Below, piece after piece: positions 8,489 through 17,775 of a stretch of DNA of 64,000 nucleotides (the stretch's first letter is position 1; the number at the start of each line of letters is the position of its first letter). This DNA comes from Pseudomonadota bacterium. GTDB taxonomy: Bacteria; Pseudomonadota; Gammaproteobacteria; Steroidobacterales; Steroidobacteraceae. The stretch spans positions 248,001 to 312,000 of the forward strand of contig JAJZUT010000001.1 in assembly GCA_021847105.1 (NCBI GenBank), given 5' to 3'. Made by a program: the position numbers and the translations under genes. Under the pieces are notes generated by a model. That model was not told the DNA's origin, did not search any database, and saw only the letters and a program-made list of their open reading frames with translations.

Positions 8489-9331
8489 ATGCGCATCGAA
8501 TTCACCAAGATGCACGCCCTGGGCAACGATTTCGTAGTGTTCGATGCGCCGGTGGGGTGGGCGCCACTCACCGCGGTGCGGCTGCGCCGCCTGGCTGACC
8601 GGCACACCGGCATCGGCTTCGACCAAGCGCTGGTGCTCGAGCCGCCCAGACATCCCGAAGCGGTCGCTTTCTACAGGATCTTCAATGCCGACGGTGAAGA
8701 GGTCGAGCAATGCGGTAACGGCGCCCGCTGTATCGCCGCGTTGCTGGCTGCGCGGGGCGCGGGGCGCGCCGGAGCGTTGACGCTCGACAGCCCGGCCGGT
8801 CTCATCGAAGCGCAGGTGCATCCCGGCGGAACCGTTGCAGTCAACATGGGACCGGTGCGCTTCGATCCAGCGGCGCTACCCTTGCAGGCGGCGCCCGAAG
8901 CGGACCGTTACACCCTCGATCTCGACGGAGAGTCCGCCGAGATCGGCGCCGTGTCGATCGGCAATCCCCACGCGGTGCTCGTCGTCCCCTCGGTCGAGAC
9001 GGCACCGGTGGCACGTCTCGGGCCTGCCATCGAGCACCACCGGCGCTTTCCCAAGCGGGTCAACGTCGGGTTCATGCAGATCGTGGACCGAGCACACATC
9101 CGGCTGCGCGTCTACGAGCGAGGCGCCGGCGAGACGTTCGCGTGCGGCACCGGTGCGTGCGCTGCCGTGGCGGTCGGCCGGCGCTGGGATCTGCTCGATC
9201 CCGAAGTGAGGGTCAGCGCGCGCGGCGGCGAGCTCAGCGTGCGCTGGGCGGGGCCCGGCGAGTCGATCTGGCTGACCGGTCCAGCTGAGATCGCCTTTCA
9301 GGGCCACATCGATATTCAGGAGCTCTCATAA
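8489..9331 (+). CDS. dapF: Diaminopimelate epimerase
   Basis: DapF interconverts LL- and meso-diaminopimelate for lysine and peptidoglycan synthesis. Both catalytic cysteines are visible, one in QCGNGARC and one in ACGTGACA, as are the N-terminal HALGNDFVV and the IGNPHAV motif. The product has 280 residues, starting at ATG 8489 (MRIEFTKMHALG). In Pseudomonas the same dapF-DUF484-xerC order is conserved. Confidence 0.95.
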   Translation: MRIEFTKMHALGNDFVVFDAPVGWAPLTAVRLRRLADRHTGIGFDQALVLEPPRHPEAVAFYRIFNADGEEVEQCGNGARCIAALLAARGAGRAGALTLDSPAGLIEAQVHPGGTVAVNMGPVRFDPAALPLQAAPEADRYTLDLDGESAEIGAVSIGNPHAVLVVPSVETAPVARLGPAIEHHRRFPKRVNVGFMQIVDRAHIRLRVYERGAGETFACGTGACAAVAVGRRWDLLDPEVRVSARGGELSVRWAGPGESIWLTGPAEIAFQGHIDIQELS

Positions 9332-9334
9332 ATT

Positions 9335-10045
9335 ATGACCACACGTGAAGCACGCGGCGTCGCCGCCGCAGAGCTGGACGAAGAGTCCATCGCCACTTTC
9401 CTGCAGCACACCCCGGATTTCTTCGAGCGCCACCAGGCGCTGCTGTTGCGCCTGCGCTTGCCGCATGCGCGGGGCGGCTCGACCATCTCCCTGGTCGAGC
9501 GGCAGATCGAGGTGATGCGCGAGAAGCACGCGGCGCTCGAGGGCAAGTTGGCTGAGCTCGTCGCGGTGGCCCGGGCCAACGATGCAATCGCGGACAAGCT
9601 GCATCGGTTCACGCGTCGCCTGCTGCAGTCGGGCAGCCGAGCCGATGCGGTGGCGCGAATCGAGGCCGGATTGCGCGAGGACTTCGACTCCTTCCACGGC
9701 GTGTTGCTGCTGATCGGAGAATACCCCGATCTCACTCCGCAGCGCTTCGTGCGGACCGTCACGCGCGACAATCCGGGGCTGAAGTCCTTCGAGTCGCTGT
9801 TCAGCGCCGGCAAGCCGCGCTGCGGCCAGGCGCGCGATTCGCAGCGCGAACTGCTGTTCGGCCCGGACGCAGCCCAGATTGGCTCGGTGGCGTTGGTGCC
9901 GCTGCTCGAGAAGGGTGTCCCGATCGGAGTGCTCGCGCTCGGCAGTCCCGATCGCGACCGGTTTCATCCGGGCATGAGTACCGAATTTCTCGCGCGCATG
10001 GCCGATCTCATCGCCGATGCGCTGACGATGCGGCGCGGCGCCTAG
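9335..10045 (+). CDS. DUF484 family (GAF-like) protein
   Basis: This 236-residue protein has the DUF484 layout: an N-terminal FLQHTPDFFERH motif, a coiled helical stretch with SLVERQIEVMREKHAALEG, and a GAF-like C-terminal domain that includes SVALVPLLEKGVPIGVLALG. The family is common in gamma- and betaproteobacteria between dapF and xerC, and its function is not established. The gene starts 3 bases after the dapF stop with the ribosome-binding site inside dapF, so it is translationally coupled. Confidence 0.88.
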   Translation: MTTREARGVAAAELDEESIATFLQHTPDFFERHQALLLRLRLPHARGGSTISLVERQIEVMREKHAALEGKLAELVAVARANDAIADKLHRFTRRLLQSGSRADAVARIEAGLREDFDSFHGVLLLIGEYPDLTPQRFVRTVTRDNPGLKSFESLFSAGKPRCGQARDSQRELLFGPDAAQIGSVALVPLLEKGVPIGVLALGSPDRDRFHPGMSTEFLARMADLIADALTMRRGA

Positions 10046-10070
10046 GACGCGCTGCGACCTCCGCGCGACG

Positions 10071-11024
10071 ATGACACCCGCCGCGGCCGACTGGCTCGAG
10101 CGCTTTCGGCGCTATCTGCTCACCGAGCGGCGCGGTTCGCCGCACACGGTCTCGAATTACTTGCGCGACCTGCGGGCACTGGCTGCGTATTGCGAGCAGG
10201 CGCAGTTGGCGGACTGGGCGGCGCTCGACACCGCGAATGTGCGCCACTTTGCGGCACGTCTGCATGCCGCAGGGCTCGCCCCGCGCAGCATCCAGCGGCG
10301 GCTCTCGGCGGTGCGCAGCTTCTATGACTTCCTGCTGCGCGAGGCGCAGGTACAGCGCGAGCAAGGCTGTGTGGCGGGCGCGGGTACCGATCTGCGAGCG
10401 CTGCGACACAACCCGGCGATCGAGGTGCGTGCGCCGAAGGCCGCGCGCCGTCTGCCGGTGACACTGGACGCGGATCAGATGGCGCGCCTGCTGGCCATCA
10501 CGGACACAACACCGGTGGCGCTGCGCGACCGGGCCATCATGGAGCTGTTTTACTCCTCGGGGTTGCGTCTGGCGGAGCTGACCACGCTCGACCTCGGGCA
10601 GCTTGATCTGCGCGACCGCATCGTGCGGGTGCTGGGCAAGGGGAACAAGGAGCGGGCCGTGCCCGTCGGCCGCATGGCGGCCGAGGCGCTTGAGCGCTGG
10701 CTGAGGCGGCGTGTGGTGTGGGCGGGGAGCGCCGAGCAGGCGCTGTTCGTCGGCCGCGGGGGCCGCCGGCTCGGGCGGCGCGAGATTCAAAAGCGGATCG
10801 CGTACTGGGCGAGGCGCCAGGGACTGCCGCAGCACGTGCACCCGCACCTGTTCCGGCATTCGTTCGCCTCGCACTTGCTTGAGTCCGGCGCAGAGTTGCG
10901 CGGGGTGCAGGAGCTGCTCGGCCATGCGGATATCGCCACGACGCAGATTTACACCCACCTTGATTTTCAGCACCTGGCCCGCATCTACGATGCAGCGCAC
11001 CCGCGGGCGCGCCGCAAAACCTGA
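10071..11024 (+). CDS. xerC: Site-specific tyrosine recombinase XerC
   Basis: XerC acts with XerD at dif to resolve chromosome dimers. The N-terminal SAM-like domain covers residues 1-95. The catalytic set is readable: Arg in SGLRLAEL, Lys in GKGNKERAVP, His-x-x-Arg in HLFRHSFASHLL, His in LGHADIATTQIY, and the nucleophilic Tyr just before THLDF. The 317-residue length is slightly above usual. The location after dapF and DUF484 and before hslV fits XerC rather than a mobile integrase. Confidence 0.92.
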   Translation: MTPAAADWLERFRRYLLTERRGSPHTVSNYLRDLRALAAYCEQAQLADWAALDTANVRHFAARLHAAGLAPRSIQRRLSAVRSFYDFLLREAQVQREQGCVAGAGTDLRALRHNPAIEVRAPKAARRLPVTLDADQMARLLAITDTTPVALRDRAIMELFYSSGLRLAELTTLDLGQLDLRDRIVRVLGKGNKERAVPVGRMAAEALERWLRRRVVWAGSAEQALFVGRGGRRLGRREIQKRIAYWARRQGLPQHVHPHLFRHSFASHLLESGAELRGVQELLGHADIATTQIYTHLDFQHLARIYDAAHPRARRKT

Positions 11025-11071
11025 TGGGGTGCCTCGCGCCTCGAACTTCATGGGACGATATCAGCTGAATC

Positions 11072-11632
11072 ATGACCGATTCCACGACGTTTGATCCCCA
11101 CGGCACGACCATTCTCGGCGTCCGCCGTAACGGCGAAGTCGCGCTCGGCGGCGACGGCCAGGTGACCCTGGGCAATACCGTCATGAAGGGCAATGCCCGC
11201 AAGGTTCGCCGGCTCTACAACGACAAGGTGCTGGCCGGATTTGCCGGCGGGACGGCCGATGCGTTCACGCTGTTCGAGCGGTTCGAAGGCAAACTGGAAA
11301 AATACGGCAATCTCACGCGCGCGGCGATCGAACTGGCGAAGGATTGGCGGGCGGACCGTTACCTGCGACGTCTGGAAGCGCTGCTGCTGGTTGCCGATCC
11401 GGCCAAGCTTCTGATCATCTCCGGCAATGGTGATGTCATCGAGCCGGAGCACGAAGCCGCGGCCATCGGTTCCGGTGGTCAGTTTGCGCTGTCGGCGGCG
11501 CGCGCGTTGCTTGCGGCCTCGGAGCTCGGCGCACGGGACATCGTGCAACACTCGCTCGAGATCGCAGCGGACATCTGCATCTACACCAACCGCAATCTGA
11601 CCATCGAGGAACTGAAGCCGGACGCCGTCTGA
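11072..11632 (+). CDS. hslV: HslV peptidase subunit of HslUV protease
   Basis: HslV is the proteasome-like N-terminal threonine peptidase. The predicted mature N-terminus is TTILGVRR, giving an 11-residue leader that must be removed. [15 protein letters not shown] and the [10 protein letters not shown] tail match the family. The product has 186 residues. It is followed 25 bases later by hslU. No clear sigma-32 promoter was seen upstream. Confidence 0.95.
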   Translation: MTDSTTFDPHGTTILGVRRNGEVALGGDGQVTLGNTVMKGNARKVRRLYNDKVLAGFAGGTADAFTLFERFEGKLEKYGNLTRAAIELAKDWRADRYLRRLEALLLVADPAKLLIISGNGDVIEPEHEAAAIGSGGQFALSAARALLAASELGARDIVQHSLEIAADICIYTNRNLTIEELKPDAV

Positions 11633-11657
11633 GGGCGCGCCCGCCGACTCTATTGCC

Positions 11658-12995
11658 ATGTCATCGCTTACTCCCCGTGAAATCGTTCAGGAGCTCGACA
11701 AGCACATCGTCGGGCAGGATGCCGCCAAGCGCGCCGTGGCCATCGCATTGCGCAACCGCTGGCGTCGCATGCAGGTCGCGGAGCCGCTGCGCCAGGAGAT
11801 CACTCCGAAGAACATTCTCATGATTGGGCCGACCGGTGTCGGCAAGACGGAAATTGCGCGCCGTCTCGCACGGCTCGCGAACGCGCCGTTCGTGAAGGTC
11901 GAGGCCACCAAATTCACCGAGGTCGGCTATGTCGGCCGGGACGTCGACTCCATCGTCAAGGAGCTGGCGGATGTGGCCATCAAGATGACTCGCGAACAGG
12001 AAATGGACAAGGTGCGTCAGCGTGCAGCGGATGCAGCCGAGGAGCGCGTGCTCGATGCGCTGCTACCCAAGCCGCGCATGCTGGGGTTCTCCACCGATGA
12101 GCCCGTACAGCCGCGCGACGCCGAGACGCGCGAGAAGTTCCGTCGCATGCTGCGGGCCGGCGAGCTGGCTGAGCGCGAAATCGAGATTGAGCTGCGCGCC
12201 GCACCGGTGGGCGTTGAAATCATGGCGCCGCCGGGAATGGAGGAAATGCAGCAGCAACTGCAGTCGATGTTCCAGAACCTCGGCGGCAGCCGCACCCGCA
12301 GTCGCAAGGTGCGGGTGAGCGAGGCGCTGAAGCTGCTCGTCGAGGATGAGGCCGCAAAGCTCATCAACGAGGAAGAGCTGAAGATCCAGGCGCTCGCCAA
12401 CGCCGAGCAGAACGGTATCGTGTTCATCGATGAGATCGACAAAGTCACTCGCCGCCAGGAGACAATGGGCGCGGACGTCTCGCGCGAAGGTGTCCAGCGC
12501 GACCTGCTGCCGCTCGTGGAAGGCTCGACGGTGACCACCAAGTACGGTCCGGTGAAGACCGACCACGTGCTGTTCATTGCCTCAGGCGCCTTCAGCCTGT
12601 CCAAGCCCTCAGATCTGATTCCGGAGCTGCAGGGCAGGCTGCCGATCCGCGTGGAGCTCGATTCGCTGAAGGTCGGTGATTTTGTGCGCATCCTCACCGA
12701 GCCGGACGCCTCGCTCACCGCGCAGTACCAGGCGCTGATGGGCACTGAGGGCGTACCGGTGCAGTTCACACCCGACGGCGTTCAGCGCATCGCGGAAATC
12801 GCCTTTCAGGTCAATGAGCGCACCGAGAACATCGGCGCCCGGCGGCTGCACACCGTTATGGAACGGCTGCTGGAGTCGGTCTCGTACGACGCGTCCGAAC
12901 GGGACGGGACGCCGTTGACCATCGACGCGCGTTACGTCGATGAGAATCTCGGCAACCTCGCCAAGGACGAGGACCTCAGCCGCTACATTCTCTGA
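11658..12995 (+). CDS. hslU: HslU ATPase/unfoldase subunit
   Basis: HslU is the AAA+ unfoldase that feeds HslV. It has Walker A GPTGVGKT (near residue 60), Walker B VFIDEID, the pore-type GYVGRD motif and the C-terminal EDLSRYIL tail that inserts into HslV. The length of 445 residues is normal. It lies in an operon with hslV, converging on the dsbA genes 21 bases downstream. Confidence 0.96.
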   Translation: MSSLTPREIVQELDKHIVGQDAAKRAVAIALRNRWRRMQVAEPLRQEITPKNILMIGPTGVGKTEIARRLARLANAPFVKVEATKFTEVGYVGRDVDSIVKELADVAIKMTREQEMDKVRQRAADAAEERVLDALLPKPRMLGFSTDEPVQPRDAETREKFRRMLRAGELAEREIEIELRAAPVGVEIMAPPGMEEMQQQLQSMFQNLGGSRTRSRKVRVSEALKLLVEDEAAKLINEEELKIQALANAEQNGIVFIDEIDKVTRRQETMGADVSREGVQRDLLPLVEGSTVTTKYGPVKTDHVLFIASGAFSLSKPSDLIPELQGRLPIRVELDSLKVGDFVRILTEPDASLTAQYQALMGTEGVPVQFTPDGVQRIAEIAFQVNERTENIGARRLHTVMERLLESVSYDASERDGTPLTIDARYVDENLGNLAKDEDLSRYIL

Positions 12996-13016
12996 CGGGT
13001 CGGCCCGGCGGTCCCC

Positions 13017-13748
13017 TCAGGGCGCGGCAGCTGCCCCGGGATGCTCGTGGTCCCAGCGGGTGAGAAAGCCGATCAGATCGATCAGCTGCCGTTCGCCGCC
13101 CGCTTTGGCAACATCGGTCTTGTAACGCCCGTCCACGACGATTGTCGGGGTATGGGTGATTTCATAGACCTGTCCGAGCTGGCGCGCGCGGCCGAGCTCG
13201 ACGTGCACGTCGAATGAGCGGTACGCACTGATGAATGCGGTGCTGGCGACTCCGTGCCGTTGGGCAAAGGCGGCCTGCAGTGCAAGCGTCTTGGCCGGCG
13301 TATCGCCAATCATGACGTCCTCGTTGCCACCGGCGGCCTGCTCCAGTCGGTGCAGCGTATGAAACGCCGCTTCAACCAGGTCGTCCCGCCCGACCGCCTC
13401 CAGAGTGTAGAACAGCCGGGCATCGGCTACCTGCAGCGGAGCCCACATCACCGGTACGCGTACGAATTCGACGTAGGCGGGCTTGCTCTTGCGCCACGCG
13501 AGCATGTACGGCTCGAGGGCATGACAGAACGGGCAGGCGAGGTAGAAGAACTCCGTCACCTGAACTTTGCCGGGCGGTGCACTGGTCGGCTGCGCGGGCG
13601 AGATCAGCGTGTAGTTCACCCCTGGTTTCCAACGAACGCTCGACGGCAGATCTGCCGCCGCGGCACTCGCGAACCCGACGCCGGCGTAAAGGCCGACAAG
13701 CAGTGCCACCGCGGCGAGCCGCGTGCTCATGAGCTGGATGCGTCGCAT
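13017..13748 (-). CDS. DsbA-family thiol:disulfide interchange protein (CPFC)
   Basis: This is a periplasmic thioredoxin-fold oxidoreductase with a Sec signal peptide (about residues 1-32, ending ASAAAA) and an active site LACPFCHALEP. HTPTIVVDG supplies the cis-Pro loop. It has 243 residues and lies 4 bases downstream of a second dsbA of about 50% visible identity, so the pair is a tandem duplication. The CPFC dipeptide differs from the CPHC of E. coli DsbA, which implies a shifted redox potential. An alternative start is Met7. Confidence 0.86.
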   Translation of the reverse strand: MRRIQLMSTRLAAVALLVGLYAGVGFASAAAADLPSSVRWKPGVNYTLISPAQPTSAPPGKVQVTEFFYLACPFCHALEPYMLAWRKSKPAYVEFVRVPVMWAPLQVADARLFYTLEAVGRDDLVEAAFHTLHRLEQAAGGNEDVMIGDTPAKTLALQAAFAQRHGVASTAFISAYRSFDVHVELGRARQLGQVYEITHTPTIVVDGRYKTDVAKAGGERQLIDLIGFLTRWDHEHPGAAAAP

Positions 13749-13752
13749 CGAT

Positions 13753-14592
13753 TTACCCGGCGTTCTGGTGGTCGTGATCCCACTGGGCGAGGAAATTGAT
13801 CAATGCGATCAGCTTGTTTTCGCCACCGGCTTTCTCGACGTTGGTCCGGTAGCGCCCATCGACGATGATCGTCGGGACGCTCTCGATTTCGTAGATTTGG
13901 TTGATTTCCTGAGCCTGTTGCAGGCGCGTGCTGACGTCGAACGAGTTGTACGCGTTGGCGAATGCGCTGGCCGATATTCCGTATTTGCCGGCGAATGCCT
14001 CCTGCAGCTGCAGGGTCTTCGCCTTGCTGCTGCCGACGAGAATGGACTCGCTACGCGTCTGCATCTCGAGGCCATGAATGTAGTGGAATGCCTTGTCCAC
14101 CAAGTCACTGCGGCCCAGCGCCTCGAATGTGTAGTACAGGCGCGCATGCGAGCGCTGCACCGGCCCCCACATCACCGGAACACGCACGAACTGCACGTAG
14201 TCCGGTTTGCTCTTGCGCCAAGCCTGAATGAAGGGTTCGAGCGCGTAGCAGTGCGGGCAGGCGAGCCAGAACACCTCCATGACCTGCACCTTGCCGGGCG
14301 GGGCGTTGGTGGGCTGGGCCGGGGAAATCACGCTGTAGTTGACGCCCGGGTGCCACTCGCTGCTCGTCGGCAGGGCCATAGGACTTGCCGCCGCCGCGGC
14401 GCTTGAGGTCGAAGCGCTTGTCGTTGCGCCGGCACTGGAATTCCCCGCGCTCGAGGATCCGGAGCCGCTGGCGGAGGTGCTGGCAGACGGTGCGGACGCA
14501 GTGCTGCTCGTTTGCGAGGAGGGAGTCTGATGAGAGCTGCAGGCGCACAGAATGAGGGCGAGCGCAGTGGACAATGCGAGCTGGCGGATCAT
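13753..14592 (-). CDS. dsbA: DsbA-family thiol:disulfide interchange lipoprotein (CPHC)
   Basis: The start has a lipoprotein signal with a LCAC lipobox near residue 18, followed by a Ser/Thr/Ala-rich linker to about residue 75, then a DsbA domain with active site LACPHCYALEP and cis-Pro loop ESVPTIIVDG. The anchor and linker suggest a membrane-tethered oxidase, unlike the soluble paralogue directly downstream. It has 279 residues. Tandem dsbA genes next to cytochrome c4 and engB also occur in Xanthomonas. Confidence 0.86.
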   Translation of the reverse strand: MIRQLALSTALALILCACSSHQTPSSQTSSTASAPSASTSASGSGSSSAGNSSAGATTSASTSSAAAAASPMALPTSSEWHPGVNYSVISPAQPTNAPPGKVQVMEVFWLACPHCYALEPFIQAWRKSKPDYVQFVRVPVMWGPVQRSHARLYYTFEALGRSDLVDKAFHYIHGLEMQTRSESILVGSSKAKTLQLQEAFAGKYGISASAFANAYNSFDVSTRLQQAQEINQIYEIESVPTIIVDGRYRTNVEKAGGENKLIALINFLAQWDHDHQNAG

Positions 14593-14618
14593 GGGACGAG
14601 GAACTCCTTAAGGACTGT

Positions 14619-15380
14619 TCAACGCAAGCCTTGCACATACGATGCCACCGCCTGCATCTGCGCAGGGCTCAGGCGCTTGGCAATCGTGAACATCATGATG
14701 CTGTTGGGTGCCGCCGTCTTGGGGTTTGGCCCGCTGTAGCGCGTGCCATTGGCGTAGTTCTGCAGCTGGGCAACCACGTAGGCGGACTGCTGTGCGCGCA
14801 GCGCCGGGTAGCCGGCCGCTGGGTTGCCCTGCCCGGTCGGTCCGTGGCAGGCGACGCATGCCGGAATGTCGTGCTTCCGGTCGCCGGAGAGGTACAGGGC
14901 CTGACCCGCCTGCCACAAGGTTGGATCCGCTGTCAGACCGGTGGGGGTCTGTGCGGCGAAGAACACCGCCAGATTGTCGATATCCTGATCGCTCAATCCC
15001 GCGGCCATTGCCGCCATCATCGGGTTCTGGCGGATCCCGGCGCGAAACAGGTGCAGCTGCTCAACGATGTAGACCGCGTTTTGGCCCGCGAGGCGCGGAA
15101 ACACGGGGCTGACGCTATTGCCGTTCGGGCCGTGGCAAGCGAAACACATGGTTGCCTTGGCCGCACCGGCTTGCTCTGAGCCATCTCGGTACGGGTCGGG
15201 CGTCACGACGGGCGGTCCGCTTGCGGTCGCCGGGGTGTTTGCGGCTGCCGGTGCAGCGGCCATGGGCGCCGCGCGCGGCGCAGCCGCAGAGGCTGCCGCG
15301 TGAGAGGCTGCAAGGGCCGTACCGGCCGTGAAGATCGCCGCAACCGCGGGGACGATCAGCAACAAGCGTCTTTTCGCCAT
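14619..15380 (-). CDS. Cytochrome c4-type dihaem protein
   Basis: A signal peptide (MAKRRLLLIVPAV..., cleavage after about 24 residues) and an Ala/Pro linker precede two class I cytochrome domains with haem sites CFACH and CVACH. Distal regions contain RLAGQNAVYIVEQL and LRAQQSAYVVAQL, the repeated c4 pattern. The product has about 253 residues. It is a periplasmic electron carrier, probably to a terminal oxidase. The start is ATG 15380, divergent from engB; a longer frame upstream overlaps engB and is unlikely. Confidence 0.9.
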   Translation of the reverse strand: MAKRRLLLIVPAVAAIFTAGTALAASHAAASAAAPRAAPMAAAPAAANTPATASGPPVVTPDPYRDGSEQAGAAKATMCFACHGPNGNSVSPVFPRLAGQNAVYIVEQLHLFRAGIRQNPMMAAMAAGLSDQDIDNLAVFFAAQTPTGLTADPTLWQAGQALYLSGDRKHDIPACVACHGPTGQGNPAAGYPALRAQQSAYVVAQLQNYANGTRYSGPNPKTAAPNSIMMFTIAKRLSPAQMQAVASYVQGLR

Positions 15381-15441
15381 GGTTCGCTCTCTGTGGGATT
15401 CTGACCGATGGTGCGAAAGACCGAGATTGTACACTAGGACC

Positions 15442-16038
15442 ATGTTCCGATTTCCCCAAGCACACTTTCTGCTGAGCGCGGCGGCGCCGGCACAGTTCCC
15501 CGCGGACCACGGCTTCGAAGTGGCATTTGCGGGCCGATCCAATGCCGGCAAGTCAAGCGCCATCAATGCCATCGTGGCCCATCGCGGCCTGGCGCGTGCC
15601 AGCAAAACCCCCGGCCGTACCCGGCTGATCAATTTCTTCGCGCTCGGCGAGCACGCCCGGCTGATCGACCTGCCGGGCTATGGCTATGCGAGTGCGCCGG
15701 AGCACGAGCGCCGCACCTGGCCGGCACTGATGGAGGCACTGCGGCAGCGTAGCGCATTGCGCGGCGTATTCTTGATCGTCGACGCGCGCCGAGGGGTCGG
15801 TGAGGGCGATGAGGCGCTCATGGCCTGGGCGGCCGAGCACCAGCGGGTGCACGTACTGCTGTCCAAGAGCGACAAGCTGACCCGAAACGAGGCTCGCCGG
15901 ACGCTCTCGAGTGCGGCGGCTGCGCTCGGCGGGCGCGCGACGGTGCAGTTGTTCTCCGCGCACAGTGGCGCAGGAGTCGAGGAGGCCCAGCACACGCTCG
16001 CCGCCTGGCTGGGAATGACCCACTCGGCGGGGCGTTAA
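15442..16038 (+). CDS. engB: Ribosome biogenesis GTPase EngB (YihA/YsxC)
   Basis: This is a 198-residue TRAFAC GTPase needed for 50S assembly. Motifs are G1 GRSNAGKSS, G2 TPGRTRLIN, G3 DLPGYGYA and G4 LSKSDK (usual form TKxD). The start is ATG 15442 in MFRFPQAHFLLSA; a longer in-frame reading overlaps the divergent cytochrome gene and is rejected. The TAA stop is followed 4 bases later by a hairpin. Confidence 0.94.
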   Translation: MFRFPQAHFLLSAAAPAQFPADHGFEVAFAGRSNAGKSSAINAIVAHRGLARASKTPGRTRLINFFALGEHARLIDLPGYGYASAPEHERRTWPALMEALRQRSALRGVFLIVDARRGVGEGDEALMAWAAEHQRVHVLLSKSDKLTRNEARRTLSSAAAALGGRATVQLFSAHSGAGVEEAQHTLAAWLGMTHSAGR

Positions 16039-16042
16039 AAGA

Positions 16043-16069
16043 CCCCGATGGCCGGGCGGGCCACCGGGG
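16043..16069 (+). terminator. Hairpin after engB (no T-run)
   Basis: The arms CCCCG-A-TGGCC (16043-16053) and GGCCA-C-CGGGG (16059-16069) pair with a single A/C mismatch around a 5-base loop. No T-tract follows, so it is either a weak terminator or part of a structured RNA. Confidence 0.45.
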
Positions 16070-16303
16070 CAGACCAACCCGGCACAGGTCTCGTGTGAAC
16101 CGGGCGTAGACCCGCTCAGGGAGGGAAGCGGGGAGTGCCGAAGCACTCGAATGATTGGAGTCACTTCGCAACGCAAAGTTCCCCGGGGGACACGCGGTGC
16201 GATGGCGACGTTCCGCGCACGGCCACGCTCACGGTTTGCCGACGGAGGCTCTTGGCCGCACGGATTGGCCCGTGGGACACTGCGGCCGGGAGGAACAGCA
16301 CTG
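16070..16303. other. Intergenic region engB-gabD
   Basis: No convincing gene is visible in this 234-base stretch. The gabD reading frame extends upstream through it, but codon use and start sites are poor. GGAGG at 16290-16294 serves ATG 16304. The locus is of interest because polA and engB face each other here, the position of the Spot 42/ErsA small RNA genes in E. coli and Pseudomonas. I cannot recognise either RNA. Confidence 0.4.
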
Positions 16304-17767
16304 ATGAAGCTCCGTGATATGAATCTGCTGCGCACACGCGCCTATCTCAATGGTCACTGGATTGAGGCTGACGGGGGCGCGCTCAGCACGGTGCGCAATC
16401 CGGCGACCGGCGAGACGCTCGGTGCCGTACCGGACCTCGGTGCCGGCGAGACGCGCCGCGCCATCGAGGCCGCCGGGGCGGCGTTCCCCGCCTGGGCCGC
16501 CAAGACCGCGCGCGAGCGCAGTGCGCTGCTGCGTCGCTGGCACGCACTGATGCTCGAGCATCAGGAAGACCTCGCCACGATCATGACCGCCGAGCAGGGC
16601 AAACCGCTCGCCGAAGCGCGCGGGGAGATCGCCTATGCCGCTTCATTCATCGAGTGGTTCGCGGAGGAGGCAAAGCGACTCTACGGCGAACTCATCCCGC
16701 CACACCAGGCCGACCGGCGGCTGGTGGTGATGCGCCAGCCGGTGGGCGTGGCTGCGGCCATCACTCCGTGGAACTTCCCGAGCGCGATGATTACGCGCAA
16801 GGCTGCTCCGGCGCTCGCGGCCGGCTGCACGTTCGTCTGCAAGCCGGCCATCCAGACGCCCTTCTCGGCCCTGGCGCTCGCCGAGCTCGCTGCCCGCGCC
16901 GGTATCCCGCCCGGCGTGTTCAACATTGTCACGGGCAGCGACGCGCAGGCCATCGGTGCCGAGCTCACCACTCATCCGCTGGTGCGCAAGCTGAGCTTCA
17001 CTGGCTCCACGCCGGTCGGCAAACAGCTGATGGCGCAGTGCGCGAGCACCGTGAAGAAAGTGTCGCTTGAACTCGGCGGCAACGCCCCGTTCATCGTTTT
17101 TGACGATGCGGATGTCGAGGCCGCGGTGAGCGGCGCGATAGCGAGCAAATACCGCAACAGCGGCCAGACCTGCGTCTGCGCGAACCGGCTGCTGGTGCAG
17201 AGCGGCATTTATGACACCTTCGCCACCCGGCTGGCGCAGGCCGTTGCCCAGCTGCGCGTCGGCGATGGCCTGGCCGGTCCCACCGATCAAGGCCCGCTCA
17301 TCGACGCACGCGCCCTTGCCAAGGTGGAGCGCCATCTCGCCGATGCGCTTGCCCAGGGCGCGCGCATCGTGACCGGGGGTAGACGCCACGCCCTCGGTGG
17401 GACTTTCTTCGAGCCGACCGTGGTCACGGGGGTCACCCCGCAGATGCTCATGGCGCGCGAGGAGATTTTCGGACCTGTGGCGCCGCTGTTTCGCTTCGAG
17501 ACCGAACAGGAAGCGATCCGCATGGCGAACGACACCGAATTCGGCCTGGCCGCCTACTTCTACACGCGCGATCTGGCTCGCTCGTGGCGCGTCGCCGAGG
17601 CCTTGGAATACGGGATGGTGGGCCTGAATACCGGGCTGCTCACCACCGAGACGGCACCATTTGGCGGCGTAAAGGAATCCGGCATCGGCCGCGAGGGCTC
17701 GCGCCACGGGATCCTCGAGTACACCGAGCTCAAGTACCTGTGCATCGCCGTGCAGCCGGGCGGCTGA
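16304..17767 (+). CDS. gabD: Succinate-semialdehyde dehydrogenase
   Basis: This NAD(P)+ aldehyde dehydrogenase has 487 residues. It has the catalytic Glu in LELGGNAPFIVFDDAD and catalytic Cys in GQTCVCANR, plus TPWNFPSAMITRK and the C-terminal EYTELKYLC, all typical of GabD. It oxidises succinate semialdehyde from GABA catabolism to succinate; glutarate-semialdehyde use is also possible in this family. The ATG at 16304 has a good ribosome-binding site. No gabT is adjacent. It stands alone between engB and the convergent polA. Confidence 0.88.
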   Translation: MKLRDMNLLRTRAYLNGHWIEADGGALSTVRNPATGETLGAVPDLGAGETRRAIEAAGAAFPAWAAKTARERSALLRRWHALMLEHQEDLATIMTAEQGKPLAEARGEIAYAASFIEWFAEEAKRLYGELIPPHQADRRLVVMRQPVGVAAAITPWNFPSAMITRKAAPALAAGCTFVCKPAIQTPFSALALAELAARAGIPPGVFNIVTGSDAQAIGAELTTHPLVRKLSFTGSTPVGKQLMAQCASTVKKVSLELGGNAPFIVFDDADVEAAVSGAIASKYRNSGQTCVCANRLLVQSGIYDTFATRLAQAVAQLRVGDGLAGPTDQGPLIDARALAKVERHLADALAQGARIVTGGRRHALGGTFFEPTVVTGVTPQMLMAREEIFGPVAPLFRFETEQEAIRMANDTEFGLAAYFYTRDLARSWRVAEALEYGMVGLNTGLLTTETAPFGGVKESGIGREGSRHGILEYTELKYLCIAVQPGG

Positions 17768-17775
17768 GCGCCCGC

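Noticed and set aside
10071..11024. Phage or transposon integrase
   Set aside because: The tyrosine recombinase has XerC length and the dapF-DUF484-xerC-hslVU context; no att-like repeats or mobile genes are near.
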